From Candidatus Saccharimonadota bacterium (lineage in GTDB: Bacteria > Patescibacteriota > Saccharimonadia > Saccharimonadales > Saccharimonadaceae): DNA of 42,015 bases. Positions 32,723 through 40,869 of the stretch are shown here, piece after piece (the stretch's first letter is position 1; every line of letters starts with the position of its first letter). The notes beneath the pieces were generated by a model. That model was not told the DNA's origin. It searched no databases and was given only the letters and a program-made list of their open reading frames with translations. The stretch spans positions 1-42,015 of the forward strand of contig JAFWJH010000009.1 of the NCBI GenBank assembly GCA_017511645.1. Reading direction: 5' to 3'. The translations under genes were made by a program, and so were the position numbers.

Positions 32723-34465
32723 ATGGACGATGGGCAGTATTTTTATCATCCACTGGAGAATATCGAAGACGTAGAGCTTTTTTATGAAGCAGTGGAGCGT
32801 GGTCATCTTACTAAAGCAATTTCGCCTGATCGCCCGTATACTTATTGGACAATAGAACTATATGACCAAAAAAACGGCATTCGTGGTGGAGGTGGACTTG
32901 GCGTGCTCGCGGCTGATACGCGTCGCGTAGCCGAAAAAATGAACGTGCCTTTTGCACTGATCACGCCATTTTATCCGTACGAAACACATCAAAAAATTAG
33001 TAGTGGACAAGTGCAAGACGACCATATAGCGATAGATTACAAAAAATATGGGTTTAAGTTTGTTGATACGGTAAATATTAAATGTTGTGATACTTTGTGT
33101 TCGCTTGATGTGATAGAAAAAAGGTTTGGTAGCACCAGAATTATCGCCATTACCGAGCCGAACTTTGGTGAGCTTTATTCTGGTATGAGCGGGTCGGATC
33201 ATCGGCTGTATCAAGAAGTAGCGCTAGGCTTTGGTGGCTATGCGGCACTAAAGTTGCTTGGATTAAAACCGGCTATTATGCAGCTAAACGAAGTGGCAAC
33301 TTTCTTTGCGGCACTCGCGAGGCTAGACGAGCTGGCGCGTAATGGTATGGATTTTTATGAAGCGGTAGTCTATACGCGCAAGCACACTCTGTACACTAAC
33401 CACACTTTGGTACAGGCGGCAGAGGCGGAATTTTCGCGCGAGCAGTTTGAACGGTATGTTTTCCCAAATCTGCATTCGCTGGCACTCAAAAAATGGCTGT
33501 CGGACAAGTTTACCAATGACCGCATCAAATTATCCTCAGTGACGATTGAGACCGCAGAGCTAAGAAGTGGTGTATCCAGACTCCACGCTAGGGTGGCAAA
33601 TTATAAGGACGTGGCCGGCAACAAAGTAAAGTTTAAGGCTATTACTAATGGTATTGATATGGATACTTGGGTGCTACCTGAGACAATGGAGTTTTATAAA
33701 GACACGGGCATTGTTGACGATATCAACGCTCCGACTATAGACTACAAAGACAAATTAGGCAATTTAACTGCCGAAAAAGTTCGCGAGCTCAAATCGATTG
33801 GGCGCAAAAAACTCAACGAAATCTTAAAAAATCGCCCCGACCACAAGGGGAAGGTATTACATTTTGATGATAATGATTTTATCTTTGATTTTAAGCGAAG
33901 ATTTGTAGATTATAAACGACCAGAGCTACCATTTCGCGACCCGGTGCGCCTGAGGAATATATTGGAATCGCGTGGGGCGCATTATATCTTGGCGGGGCGA
34001 GTACATGCCGGCGATAAAACTATGAGTGAAAAACTACATCGTCTGCTAAACACGATTGAGGCGGACGATTATCTGCGTGACCATGTACATTATATCGCCG
34101 ACTACGATGAGCAGCTCGCCTACGGACTATCGGTGGGGGCGAATGCGGCGATCAACGTACCGATTGTAGGGCTCGAAGCTTGTGGCACTTCGTGGATGAA
34201 AGACGTAGCAAACCTTAATTTCTTGATTTCTACCCACGACGGCGGGGTGGCGGATGCTTCGATTAATTCATATCTTAATGTATCTGGCGCAGATGAAGAC
34301 GAAGAGTTAAATATGCTATATCAGCGCATGGAAGAAGCGCTGGTGGCGAATGAAAATGATTTTGACCTAGAATATATTTTGCGCCAGCAACTTGCGGCGT
34401 ATCTACCGGTGATATCGGGCGCCAGAATGCTACAAGATTATCTTGACTTTTTATTCCCGGCATAG
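32723..34465 (+). CDS. glgP: Alpha-glucan (glycogen/maltodextrin) phosphorylase, GT35
   Basis: 580 aa, of the short bacterial type. Visible marks are GGGGLGVLAADT near 50, YTNHTLVQAAEAEF near 225, ITNGIDMDTW near 313, FDFKRRFVDYKRPEL near 390 and VGLEACGTSWMKDVANLN near 478, the pyridoxal-phosphate lysine segment (family form EASGTSxMKxxxNG). Reaction: phosphate plus alpha-1,4-glucan gives glucose-1-phosphate. Cytoplasmic. It complements the GH57 and GT4 genes about 18 kb away. TATAAT ends about ten bases before the ATG. Its last codons contain the -35 box of the secE promoter. Confidence 0.92.
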   Translation: MDDGQYFYHPLENIEDVELFYEAVERGHLTKAISPDRPYTYWTIELYDQKNGIRGGGGLGVLAADTRRVAEKMNVPFALITPFYPYETHQKISSGQVQDDHIAIDYKKYGFKFVDTVNIKCCDTLCSLDVIEKRFGSTRIIAITEPNFGELYSGMSGSDHRLYQEVALGFGGYAALKLLGLKPAIMQLNEVATFFAALARLDELARNGMDFYEAVVYTRKHTLYTNHTLVQAAEAEFSREQFERYVFPNLHSLALKKWLSDKFTNDRIKLSSVTIETAELRSGVSRLHARVANYKDVAGNKVKFKAITNGIDMDTWVLPETMEFYKDTGIVDDINAPTIDYKDKLGNLTAEKVRELKSIGRKKLNEILKNRPDHKGKVLHFDDNDFIFDFKRRFVDYKRPELPFRDPVRLRNILESRGAHYILAGRVHAGDKTMSEKLHRLLNTIEADDYLRDHVHYIADYDEQLAYGLSVGANAAINVPIVGLEACGTSWMKDVANLNFLISTHDGGVADASINSYLNVSGADEDEELNMLYQRMEEALVANENDFDLEYILRQQLAAYLPVISGARMLQDYLDFLFPA

Positions 34466-34471
34466 TATACT
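34443..34471 (+). promoter_or_regulatory. Promoter of secE-nusG, overlapping the end of glgP
   Basis: TTGACT (34443-34448) and TATACT (34466-34471) with a 17-base spacer. The predicted start near 34478 is at the foot of the following hairpin. Confidence 0.65.
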
Positions 34472-34478
34472 ATTGACA

Positions 34479-34507
34479 AGTCTGGTATCAGACTTTTTTG
34501 ATGCCAG
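34479..34507 (+). promoter_or_regulatory. Compact terminator/antiterminator in the secE leader
   Basis: AGTCTG-gtat-CAGACT followed by TTTTT (34479-34499) is a textbook intrinsic terminator. An alternative stem, CTGGTATCA (34482-34490) with TGATGCCAG (34499-34507), cannot form at the same time. If transcription starts near 34478 this is an attenuator in the leader; if not, it ends glgP transcripts. Confidence 0.55.
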
Positions 34508-34527
34508 TATAAAAAATAAGGAGTAAG

Positions 34528-34911
34528 ATGGCAAAAATCACCAGAATCAAAGCAAGTGACGACCCCTCCAAAAAAGAGGAGGCAGACACGCCGACAATTA
34601 CTCGTAAAAAAGTTGTCGTGAAAGACAAAAAAACCACCAAAACCAAACGTAAAGAGGTAAAAGCCGCCGAGAAGAAGGTAGCTGTAAAAAATACAGTAGA
34701 GAAAAAACCATTTATATTGGTCCGTCCGTTTGTGTATCTTTGGCGCTACATCCGCGACTCCTGGAGGGAGCTTCGCCAAGTGCGCTGGCCAAATCGTAAA
34801 GCAACCTGGAAAATGGTGCTGGCTGTATTAATATACACCGCGATTTTCGTAGTATTTATTTCTTTGCTCGATTTGTTCTTTACTTGGTTATTTAATTTAA
34901 TATTAGGATAA
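34528..34911 (+). CDS. secE: Preprotein translocase subunit SecE with long basic N-terminal extension
   Basis: 127 aa after an AAGGAGTAAG site. The C-terminal ~60 residues are typical SecE: RDSWRELRQVRWPNRKATW and then one membrane helix. The first ~65 residues are an Ala/Lys/Glu-rich extension (KKEEADTP, KDKKTTKTKRKEVKAAEKK) absent from minimal SecE. Part of the SecYEG channel. The order secE-nusG-rplK is the usual one. Confidence 0.92.
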   Translation: MAKITRIKASDDPSKKEEADTPTITRKKVVVKDKKTTKTKRKEVKAAEKKVAVKNTVEKKPFILVRPFVYLWRYIRDSWRELRQVRWPNRKATWKMVLAVLIYTAIFVVFISLLDLFFTWLFNLILG

Positions 34912-34920
34912 GGAGATAAA

Positions 34921-35466
34921 ATGGCAGTAAACAGATATGATGACACCCGCGCGTGGTACGCTATCTCGACTTACAGCGGCTACGAAGACAAAGTGGCAGA
35001 TTCAATCAACCAACGTACCAGTACGGTAGAAATGGCCGACAAGATTTTTGAGGCGATTGTACCAAAAGAGAAGCAGATCGAGATCAAAAACGGTAAACGC
35101 AAAATCGTAGACCGCAAGATTTTACAAGGCTATGTTTTGGTAGATATGAAACTCTCCGACGAAACTTGGTATATTATTCGCAATACTCCTGGCGTGACTG
35201 GGTTTATCGGCACTGGCACTCAACCAACTCCAGTATCTGAAAAGGAAATCACCAAGATTAAAAAACGGATGGGAGTAGAAGATCCAAAGTTCTCTGTGAA
35301 ATACGAAGTAGGCGAAGTGGTATCTATCACCGATGGGCCATTCAAAGGCTTTGACGGGGCGATTTCTGAAATTGACGCCGCTAAGGGCAAGCTCAAGGTA
35401 ATGGTAAGCATGTTTGGCCGCGAAACACCAGTAGAGCTCGATGCTTTGCAGGTGAAACAATTGTAA
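34921..35466 (+). CDS. nusG: Transcription termination/antitermination protein NusG
   Basis: 181 aa, nine bases after secE, with AAGGAG in between. The N-terminal NGN domain has WYAISTYSGYEDKVADSI and GYVLVDMKL..TWYIIRNTPGVTGFIG; the C-terminal KOW domain has GEVVSITDGPFKGFDGAI. It binds RNA polymerase, couples it to the ribosome or Rho, and modulates pausing. The promoter of rplK begins at its stop codon. Confidence 0.95.
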   Translation: MAVNRYDDTRAWYAISTYSGYEDKVADSINQRTSTVEMADKIFEAIVPKEKQIEIKNGKRKIVDRKILQGYVLVDMKLSDETWYIIRNTPGVTGFIGTGTQPTPVSEKEITKIKKRMGVEDPKFSVKYEVGEVVSITDGPFKGFDGAISEIDAAKGKLKVMVSMFGRETPVELDALQVKQL

Positions 35467-35489
35467 TTTTAACAAAAGTGTGATATAAT
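35461..35489 (+). promoter_or_regulatory. Promoter of rplK
   Basis: TTGTAA (35461-35466, overlapping the nusG stop codon) and TATAAT (35484-35489) with a 17-base spacer. The leader of ~50 bases carries a small AGAAG/CTTCT inverted repeat. Confidence 0.6.
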
Positions 35490-35544
35490 AGAAGTATTGT
35501 TACATATGCTTCTAAACTATAAACTTTAATTTAAGGATTTTGTG

Positions 35545-35973
35545 ATGGCAGGAAAAAAAGTTATCGGTAATTTGAAACTCCGTATCCCAGCTGGTCGTGC
35601 GACGGCAGGGCCTCCGGTAGGCTCAACGCTTGGTCAGTGGGGTCTTAATATGATGGATTTCATCAACCCATTCAACGAGAAAACTAAAGACCTAATGGGT
35701 AAGAACGTAATCGTTCATATCCAGGTATTTGAAGATCGAACTTTTGATTGGAAGAGCTTGGGTCAGCCAGTAGATGATTTGATCCGTGAAGCAATCAAGA
35801 TTGAAAAAGGTTCTGGCAAGCCAAACACCGACAAGGTTGGCAAAATCACCAAAGCTCAGCTTCAAGAAATTGCCGAGAAAAAGATGGACCAGCTCAACGC
35901 TGTAGATATCGAAGGCGCAATCAAGATCGTAGCCGGCACTGCTCGCTCGATGGGTGTAGAAGTCACCGATTAA
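35545..35973 (+). CDS. rplK: 50S ribosomal protein uL11
   Basis: 142 aa with the family opening KLRIPAGRATAGPPVGSTLGQWGLN and the C-terminal RNA-binding part ending IKIVAGTARSMGVEVTD. ATG at 35545 is preferred for spacing from AAGGA; a GTG one codon earlier is possible. Unusually, uL1 is not next to it; a nucleosidase gene with its own promoter separates the two. Confidence 0.96.
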   Translation: MAGKKVIGNLKLRIPAGRATAGPPVGSTLGQWGLNMMDFINPFNEKTKDLMGKNVIVHIQVFEDRTFDWKSLGQPVDDLIREAIKIEKGSGKPNTDKVGKITKAQLQEIAEKKMDQLNAVDIEGAIKIVAGTARSMGVEVTD

Positions 35974-35991
35974 GCAGATAATTAATTATGA

Positions 35992-36026
35992 AAATCCACT
36001 TCTTACAGGGGTGGATTTTTGTTTTT
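35992..36026 (+). terminator. Terminator after rplK
   Basis: AAATCCAC / GTGGATTT with an 11-base loop followed by TTGTTTTT. The -35 box of the next gene follows at once. Confidence 0.75.
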
Positions 36027-36027
36027 A

Positions 36028-36056
36028 TTGACTTTTTTGAAATTTTATGATATAAT
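36028..36056 (+). promoter_or_regulatory. Promoter of the nucleosidase gene
   Basis: TTGACT (36028-36033) and TATAAT (36051-36056) separated by 17 bases, isolating this gene from the ribosomal genes on both sides. Confidence 0.65.
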
Positions 36057-36105
36057 GAGGGTATGTACCTTTAAAATCAAAATACTTTATCGGGGAGGGA
36101 TAAAT

Positions 36106-36801
36106 GTGAGAATTGGTATAATCGTAGCAACTGAGAAAGAACAGCTGCCATTTATTGAAGTCTTCGGCAAACCAACTTCCACAGCAACTGGTGGAGCCTA
36201 CAACGTACTGATGTGGCATAGAGAAGGCCAAAAGCATACTATCTGCTTAACCCGTAGCGGTTATGGAGAAATTGCCGCGGCTTCTGCCACGCAATACCTT
36301 ATTGATAATTTTCATGTAGACAAAATTATCAATTACGGTGTGGCTGGCGGCCTGCATGAGGAATTATTTATCAAGAAAGTAGGCATTGTGCGCAAAATCG
36401 TGCATTACGGCTTTGATCTTTCGGGTAATGGTAGATATCCTCTTGGTAGATATCCAAATCAGAGCGATGTCTTTATCGAACCCTGCGACAATACATTGCC
36501 ATTCTGGGCTATAGAAAAAGCTTTGGGTCGACCCTTGCCCGAATTCGTCTGCGCATCAGCGGATAAATTCGTAATGGGAGGTCCGCCTAAGCGCAAGCTT
36601 AGAAAGAAATTCGGTGCCGATATTTGCGAAATGGAAGCTGCCGGGATCGTGATTACTTGTAATAGAAACGATATTCCATGCAGTTTTGTCAAAGCAATAT
36701 CGGATGGCGTAGACGAAGACGAAGATGCGTTTGATAGAAATGTATACGAGGCAGCAAAAGTTTGCGTTGATGTCATCTTAAAGATTATTCAGGTACTGTA
36801 A
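36106..36801 (+). CDS. 5'-methylthioadenosine/S-adenosylhomocysteine nucleosidase-like protein
   Basis: 231 aa from GTG after GGGAGGGA; earlier in-frame starts would lie at or before the promoter start. RIGIIVATEKEQ at the N-terminus carries the conserved Glu; INYGVAGGLHE near 75, CEMEAAGIV near 180 (catalytic Glu) and ISDGVDEDEDAF near 205 (catalytic Asp) follow the MTAN pattern. Reaction in the family: hydrolysis of methylthioadenosine and S-adenosylhomocysteine to adenine and a thio-sugar. Useful to a cell with a radical SAM enzyme (nrdG), since 5'-deoxyadenosine is also a substrate. Purine-nucleoside phosphorylase relatives cannot be excluded. Confidence 0.8.
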   Translation: MRIGIIVATEKEQLPFIEVFGKPTSTATGGAYNVLMWHREGQKHTICLTRSGYGEIAAASATQYLIDNFHVDKIINYGVAGGLHEELFIKKVGIVRKIVHYGFDLSGNGRYPLGRYPNQSDVFIEPCDNTLPFWAIEKALGRPLPEFVCASADKFVMGGPPKRKLRKKFGADICEMEAAGIVITCNRNDIPCSFVKAISDGVDEDEDAFDRNVYEAAKVCVDVILKIIQVL

Positions 36802-36823
36802 AGGTCGCGAAAGCGGCCTTTTT
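36802..36823 (+). terminator. Terminator after the nucleosidase gene
   Basis: AGGTCGC-gaaa-GCGGCCT followed by TTTT; a 7-bp stem with a GNRA-type loop. Confidence 0.8.
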
Positions 36824-36918
36824 CTTGCGAGAAGGGGAGAAGTGTGGTATAATGTAGTAACTAAAATTAATTCATGTCGGGAGAGTATTACTCGTTATTA
36901 CCGCAGAAAGGATCAATG

Positions 36919-37815
36919 ATGGCCGAAGAAGAGGTCAAAACTAATGAAACGCCAGTGGTAGAAGAGGTCATAGTCGAAGAGACTGAGACTTATGCAAAAT
37001 CTGGCAAAAAATCCAAGAAACATATTGAAGAAGTAAAGGCCGAAGAAGAACGCCAAGCCCGCAAAGCTGAGCGCGCGGCAGAAGCACCAAAGGCAAAAGG
37101 TGCTGCTCCGATAACTCGTCCTAAGATCGAGCGTCGTGGCAAAAAATACCAAGAAGCCGCTAAATTGGTTGAAAAAGGTAAAACTTATACCTTGAAAGAC
37201 GGTATTGAATTAGCTATCAAGTCTAGCCCAGTAAAATTTGACGCTAGCGTAGAGATTCACGCTCGACTCGGCGTAGACCCACGCCAAGCTGATCAAAACA
37301 TCCGCACCACTTTGGTATTACCAAATGGTAACGGTAAAACAGTGCGCGTAGCTGTATTTGCCCCAATTGATGTTTGCAAAGCTGCTAAAGCTGCTGGTGC
37401 CGATATCGCCGAGGACGAAGAGTTCATTAAGCAACTCGAGAAAGGCGTAATTGACTTTGATGTGTTAATCTCCACCCCACAATACATGCCAAAGCTTGGT
37501 AAGTTTGCCCGGTTACTCGGTCCTAAAGGTTTAATGCCAAATCCGAAGGCTGGCACTGTCACTGCTGACGTAGAAAAAGCTGTAAAAGAAGCTAAAGCTG
37601 GTAAGGTAGAGTATCGCGTAGACAAACAATCTATTGTGCATATTGGCATAGGCAAAGTTTCGTTCGGTGCTGATAAACTAATCGAAAACGCCAATGCGTT
37701 CTTTGAATCCTTAAAGGCTCAAAAACCAGCTTCGCTTAAGGGTTCTTATGTAAAGTCAGTATTTGTGACCACCACAATGGGCCCTTCAATTGCGATTGAA
37801 AATCTCTACAACTAG
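36919..37815 (+). CDS. rplA: 50S ribosomal protein uL1 with charged N-terminal extension
   Basis: 298 aa from the second of two adjacent ATGs (36916, 36919), six bases after AAGGA. The uL1 core runs from about residue 75: GKKYQEAAKLVEKGKTYTL, VEIHARLGVDPRQADQNIR, LGPKGLMPNPKAGTV and a final SVFVTTTMGPSIAIE. The first ~70 residues are a Glu/Lys/Ala-rich, probably disordered extension, which ordinary uL1 (~230 aa) lacks. SecE nearby has a similar basic extension. It has its own -10 region (GTGGTATAATG near 36843) and terminator. Confidence 0.95.
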   Translation: MAEEEVKTNETPVVEEVIVEETETYAKSGKKSKKHIEEVKAEEERQARKAERAAEAPKAKGAAPITRPKIERRGKKYQEAAKLVEKGKTYTLKDGIELAIKSSPVKFDASVEIHARLGVDPRQADQNIRTTLVLPNGNGKTVRVAVFAPIDVCKAAKAAGADIAEDEEFIKQLEKGVIDFDVLISTPQYMPKLGKFARLLGPKGLMPNPKAGTVTADVEKAVKEAKAGKVEYRVDKQSIVHIGIGKVSFGADKLIENANAFFESLKAQKPASLKGSYVKSVFVTTTMGPSIAIENLYN

Positions 37816-37832
37816 TAGATTTTGATAGATTT

Positions 37833-37859
37833 AAAATAGCCCCTGCGGGGGCTATTTTT
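37833..37859 (+). terminator. Terminator after rplA
   Basis: AAAATAGCCCC-tgc-GGGGGCTATTTTT, a strong stem with A/T flanks on both sides. Confidence 0.85.
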
Positions 37860-37875
37860 GTGCTATAATGGAGAT

Positions 37876-38442
37876 ATGGATTTAGACTTTAGCAATTTGG
37901 GTACACCAGAAACAATTATCATGGCAGCGGTAGGGCTAGCACTAATGTTTTTCGGCTACCGCATCAAAAAAATTGCTTTTTTCCTAATTTGGTTTATTTT
38001 GGGATATAACTTGGTAGGACTTTTGATGCCGACCATCAATCAAATCGCACCTGAGGCAGTAAAAACAGAACTATACCAGATTTTACTACCAATTGCAGGC
38101 GGGCTACTGCTGGCACTACTTGGGTTTTCGATCGAAAAACTATGTGTAGGTGGGATTTGTTTTGCACTAGTAATGGTAATTACGGTGCGATATTTTGGCG
38201 CCGAAATGCAGACTCTTGCAATCGGCGGAATCATAGGCATTGTTGCGGCCGGGGCAGCAGTAATGATGATGAAACCGGCTACGATTATCGCTACTGCTGT
38301 AGCTGGTGCATACGCTCTAACTTTGGCTATTTTGGTACTATTCCCAGACATTAATAAAGAAATCTATTACTTCCCAATCCTTGGCGGGTTGGCACTGATA
38401 GGCTCAGTATTCCAATTCCTTACAACAAAACGCGTTTCTTGA
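37876..38442 (+). CDS. Polytopic membrane protein (DUF4203/TMEM198-like)
   Basis: 188 aa from ATG 37876, about nine bases after a TGCTATAATG box and without a clear ribosome site. Six to seven short hydrophobic helices are visible, with Gly-rich turns (GFSIEKLCVGGICF, GGIIGIVAAGAAVM) like the DUF4203 fold of TMEM198-type proteins. Function unknown. It sits between ribosomal genes, and its TGA stop codon lies inside the -35 box of the rplJ promoter. Confidence 0.7.
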   Translation: MDLDFSNLGTPETIIMAAVGLALMFFGYRIKKIAFFLIWFILGYNLVGLLMPTINQIAPEAVKTELYQILLPIAGGLLLALLGFSIEKLCVGGICFALVMVITVRYFGAEMQTLAIGGIIGIVAAGAAVMMMKPATIIATAVAGAYALTLAILVLFPDINKEIYYFPILGGLALIGSVFQFLTTKRVS

Positions 38443-38467
38443 TTTTTATCTAAAAGTGTGCTATACT
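38439..38467 (+). promoter_or_regulatory. Promoter of rplJ-rplL
   Basis: TTGATT (38439-38444) and TATACT (38462-38467) with a 17-base spacer and a TG extension of the -10 box. Confidence 0.65.
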
Positions 38468-38469
38468 AG

Positions 38470-38550
38470 GGGAAGTTACCAAAGACAGTGGCGACATCTA
38501 TGTTTAATTATGCCACCGAGGAAATATTCTTGTATTATTTGGTGACGCTA
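38470..38550 (+). ncRNA. Ribosomal protein L10 leader (autoregulatory RNA)
   Basis: GTTACCAAA (38475-38483) pairs with TTTGGTGAC (38538-38546) over 9 bp, enclosing the hairpin GTGGC / GCCAC (38488-38515). This matches the known L10 leader layout in which the L10-L12 complex binds its own message. It lies in the 130-base leader of rplJ. Confidence 0.7.
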
Positions 38551-38596
38551 TTTAACAATTAGCTAACTAAATATTAATTAACCAAAGGAACTTTTT

Positions 38597-39211
38597 ATGG
38601 CAATTTCAAAAGATAAAAAGAACACATTGGTTGCTGATCTCACTGAGCTTCTTTCTAATTCTAAAATGGTAGTCTACGCTAAATACGAAGGTCTCACCGT
38701 AGCAGAATTACAAGAGCTCCGCAAAATGGCTCGTGAAGCAAACATCAAGATCAAGGTAGTAAAGAACCGTCTTGTCAAAGTTGCAATGAAAGAAATTGCA
38801 GCCTACAAAGACACAGATGCTTCTGGCCTAACTGGTCAATTGCTCTACGCTCTTGGTACCGACGAAGATTTCGACGCGGCTAAAGTTTTGACGAAATTCG
38901 CTAAAACTCACGCCAAGATGGAACTCGTTGGTGGTTTTAACGGTGAAGGTGCCACTCTTTCCAAAGAAGAGGTCACCACGCTCGGCTCACTCCCAACCAA
39001 GAACGAACTTATTGCTCAGGTTGTGGATACACTTCTATCTGGTATCAATGGTATCGTTTCCGGCCTCGAAAACAAGCCAGAGACCGTTGAAGCTAAGCCA
39101 GCTGAAGAGGAGCCAAAGGCTGAAGAAAAACCAGCTGAAGAGCTTGCCACAGAAGAAGCTAAGCCTGCTGAAGAAAAAGCTGAGGAACCCGAAGAAAAAG
39201 CAACCGCCTAA
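38597..39211 (+). CDS. rplJ: 50S ribosomal protein uL10 with acidic tail
   Basis: 204 aa after AAAGGAAC. The N-terminal RNA-binding domain has VADLTELLSNSKMVVYAKYEGLTV-type sequence and IKVVKNRLVKVAM; the L12-binding helix (ELIAQVVDTLLSGINGIVSGLE) follows near 140-165. The last ~35 residues are Glu/Lys/Ala/Pro repeats (KPAEE), an extension beyond the usual ~165-175 aa. Together with L12 it forms the ribosomal stalk. Confidence 0.96.
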   Translation: MAISKDKKNTLVADLTELLSNSKMVVYAKYEGLTVAELQELRKMAREANIKIKVVKNRLVKVAMKEIAAYKDTDASGLTGQLLYALGTDEDFDAAKVLTKFAKTHAKMELVGGFNGEGATLSKEEVTTLGSLPTKNELIAQVVDTLLSGINGIVSGLENKPETVEAKPAEEEPKAEEKPAEELATEEAKPAEEKAEEPEEKATA

Positions 39212-39235
39212 TAATAATTCTAAGAAAGGAATCTT

Positions 39236-39610
39236 ATGGCAACTGATATCAAGAAGTTGGCTGAAGAGCTCGTCAATATGACAGTGCTTGAAGTTAACGA
39301 ACTTAAAACCCTACTTAAAGACGAATACGGCATCGAGCCTGTCGCGGCTGTTGCAGCTGTTGCTGCCGGTGGTGACGGTGCTGGTGCTGATGAAGGCAAA
39401 TCTGAGTACGACGTAGTCTTGAAAGACGCCGGCGCACAAAAGATTGCAGTCATCAAGGCCGTAAAGGAAGCTACCGGATTGGGTCTTGGCGAAGCTAAGG
39501 CTATCGTAGATGGTGCTCCTGCTACCGTAAAGGAAAAGGTCGCTAAGGCTGACGCTGAAGCGATGAAGAAAGCTCTTGAAGAAGCTGGTGCTACTGTAGA
39601 GCTCGCGTAA
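39236..39610 (+). CDS. rplL: 50S ribosomal protein bL12
   Basis: 124 aa after AAAGGAAT. The N-terminal dimerisation part is followed by an Ala/Gly hinge ([19 protein letters not shown]) and the C-terminal factor-binding domain with [20 protein letters not shown] and a final [10 protein letters not shown]. It binds uL10 and recruits translation factors. Ends before a strong terminator. Confidence 0.97.
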   Translation: MATDIKKLAEELVNMTVLEVNELKTLLKDEYGIEPVAAVAAVAAGGDGAGADEGKSEYDVVLKDAGAQKIAVIKAVKEATGLGLGEAKAIVDGAPATVKEKVAKADAEAMKKALEEAGATVELA

Positions 39611-39644
39611 TATACTTATAAGTTAGCTAATTGTAATCTTAACC

Positions 39645-39673
39645 AAAAATCACCCCGCTAAAGGGTGATTTTT
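39645..39673 (+). terminator. Terminator after rplL
   Basis: AAAAATCACCC-cgctaaa-GGGTGATTTTT; the -10 box (GATATAATA) of the next gene begins at its end. Confidence 0.85.
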
Positions 39674-39687
39674 GATATAATAAACAT

Positions 39688-40851
39688 ATGAATGATTTTG
39701 ATTATCTTGAGGAAGGGAAAGTTTATCTAGATAGTGCGTGCCAGAGTCTAAGGCCGCAGCCGGTAATTGAAGCCTTGAACAAATATTATACCGAGCATAA
39801 TTCTTGTGGCGAGCGGGTAAAATATAAATGGGGCGTGGTGACGGATGAAAAAGTCGAAGAGACGCGCGAGTTGGTATTAAAGTATCTAAAATTACCAGCG
39901 CGCAAGTATACCGTATCTTTTACATTAAATACGACCTATGGAATTAATTTAATTTTGAACCAGCTGGATCCGAAACATTTTGACAAGGTGATGACGAGCG
40001 ATATCGAGCACAACTCACCGTTTCTCGCGACTATGGCGTTTAGTAAACACACTGGATTACCGCGCGAAGTGATAGAACGAAACAGTGATGGCTCAATCGA
40101 CACCAAAAAATATGATTTTACGCGAGCGGTGGTTGTAGTAAATTGCGCAGGTAATTTTGACGGACGAAAACTTCTTAATATTAAAGAATTGGTAAAGATC
40201 GTACATAAAGCCGGCGGAATTATCGTAATCGATGCGGCCCAAGCCATGGCGCATTCGGTAGACATCATTCGTGGTATTGAAGCTGATGTAATTTGTTTCT
40301 CGGCGCACAAAATGTATGCACCGTCGCTTGGCGTAATTGTTTGGCGAGATGATGTGGCTTCTAACTTAGTGGATGGATTTATTGGCGGCGGTATGGTAGA
40401 CGATGTGACAAAAGATGGTTATATTCTATCGGCAGAAAACAAAGAGCATAGGTATACTAGATTCGAAGCTGGACTTCAGGCGTGGGGTGAAATCGTAGCA
40501 CTCGGTGCGGCGCTGAAGTGGCTGATAGGGTTGCCAAGAAAAGCTTGGCAAGACTTAGAGAATAATGCCAATGAATTATACGAATTCTTGGAATCTTCCG
40601 AAAAAGTACATTTAGTAAATCAAGAGGCCAACCCAACAATGGCGTTTTATGTGGAGGGGCTAGACTCGCATTTGTTAGGTTCGGCGCTTTCGCGTGAGGA
40701 TGTAATGGCACGCACTGGATATTTTTGCGCACATTATTATCTAGATCACGTAATGGGGCTACCGCCACTAATTAGATTCTCGCTCGGACTACACAATCGC
40801 CCAGAAGATATTGCAAAAATCAAAAAGGTAATGGAAAAAATCATCCACTAG
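39688..40851 (+). CDS. Class V aminotransferase, SufS-like cysteine desulfurase
   Basis: 387 aa, about eight bases after a TATAAT box with no ribosome site. YLDSACQSLRPQPVIEAL at the start, SFTLNTTYGINLI near 78, VVVVNCAGNFDGR near 150, VIDAAQAMAHSVD near 180 and CFSAHKMYAPSLGV near 205 (pyridoxal-phosphate Lys) are typical. RTGYFCAHYY near 345 places a Cys on the active-site loop as in SufS. Expected reaction: cysteine to alanine plus persulfide, for Fe-S clusters such as that of NrdG. No sufU, sufBCD or iscU lies beside it, so another aminotransferase role is possible. Confidence 0.8.
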   Translation: MNDFDYLEEGKVYLDSACQSLRPQPVIEALNKYYTEHNSCGERVKYKWGVVTDEKVEETRELVLKYLKLPARKYTVSFTLNTTYGINLILNQLDPKHFDKVMTSDIEHNSPFLATMAFSKHTGLPREVIERNSDGSIDTKKYDFTRAVVVVNCAGNFDGRKLLNIKELVKIVHKAGGIIVIDAAQAMAHSVDIIRGIEADVICFSAHKMYAPSLGVIVWRDDVASNLVDGFIGGGMVDDVTKDGYILSAENKEHRYTRFEAGLQAWGEIVALGAALKWLIGLPRKAWQDLENNANELYEFLESSEKVHLVNQEANPTMAFYVEGLDSHLLGSALSREDVMARTGYFCAHYYLDHVMGLPPLIRFSLGLHNRPEDIAKIKKVMEKIIH

Positions 40852-40869
40852 TGCTACAATATTAGTATT

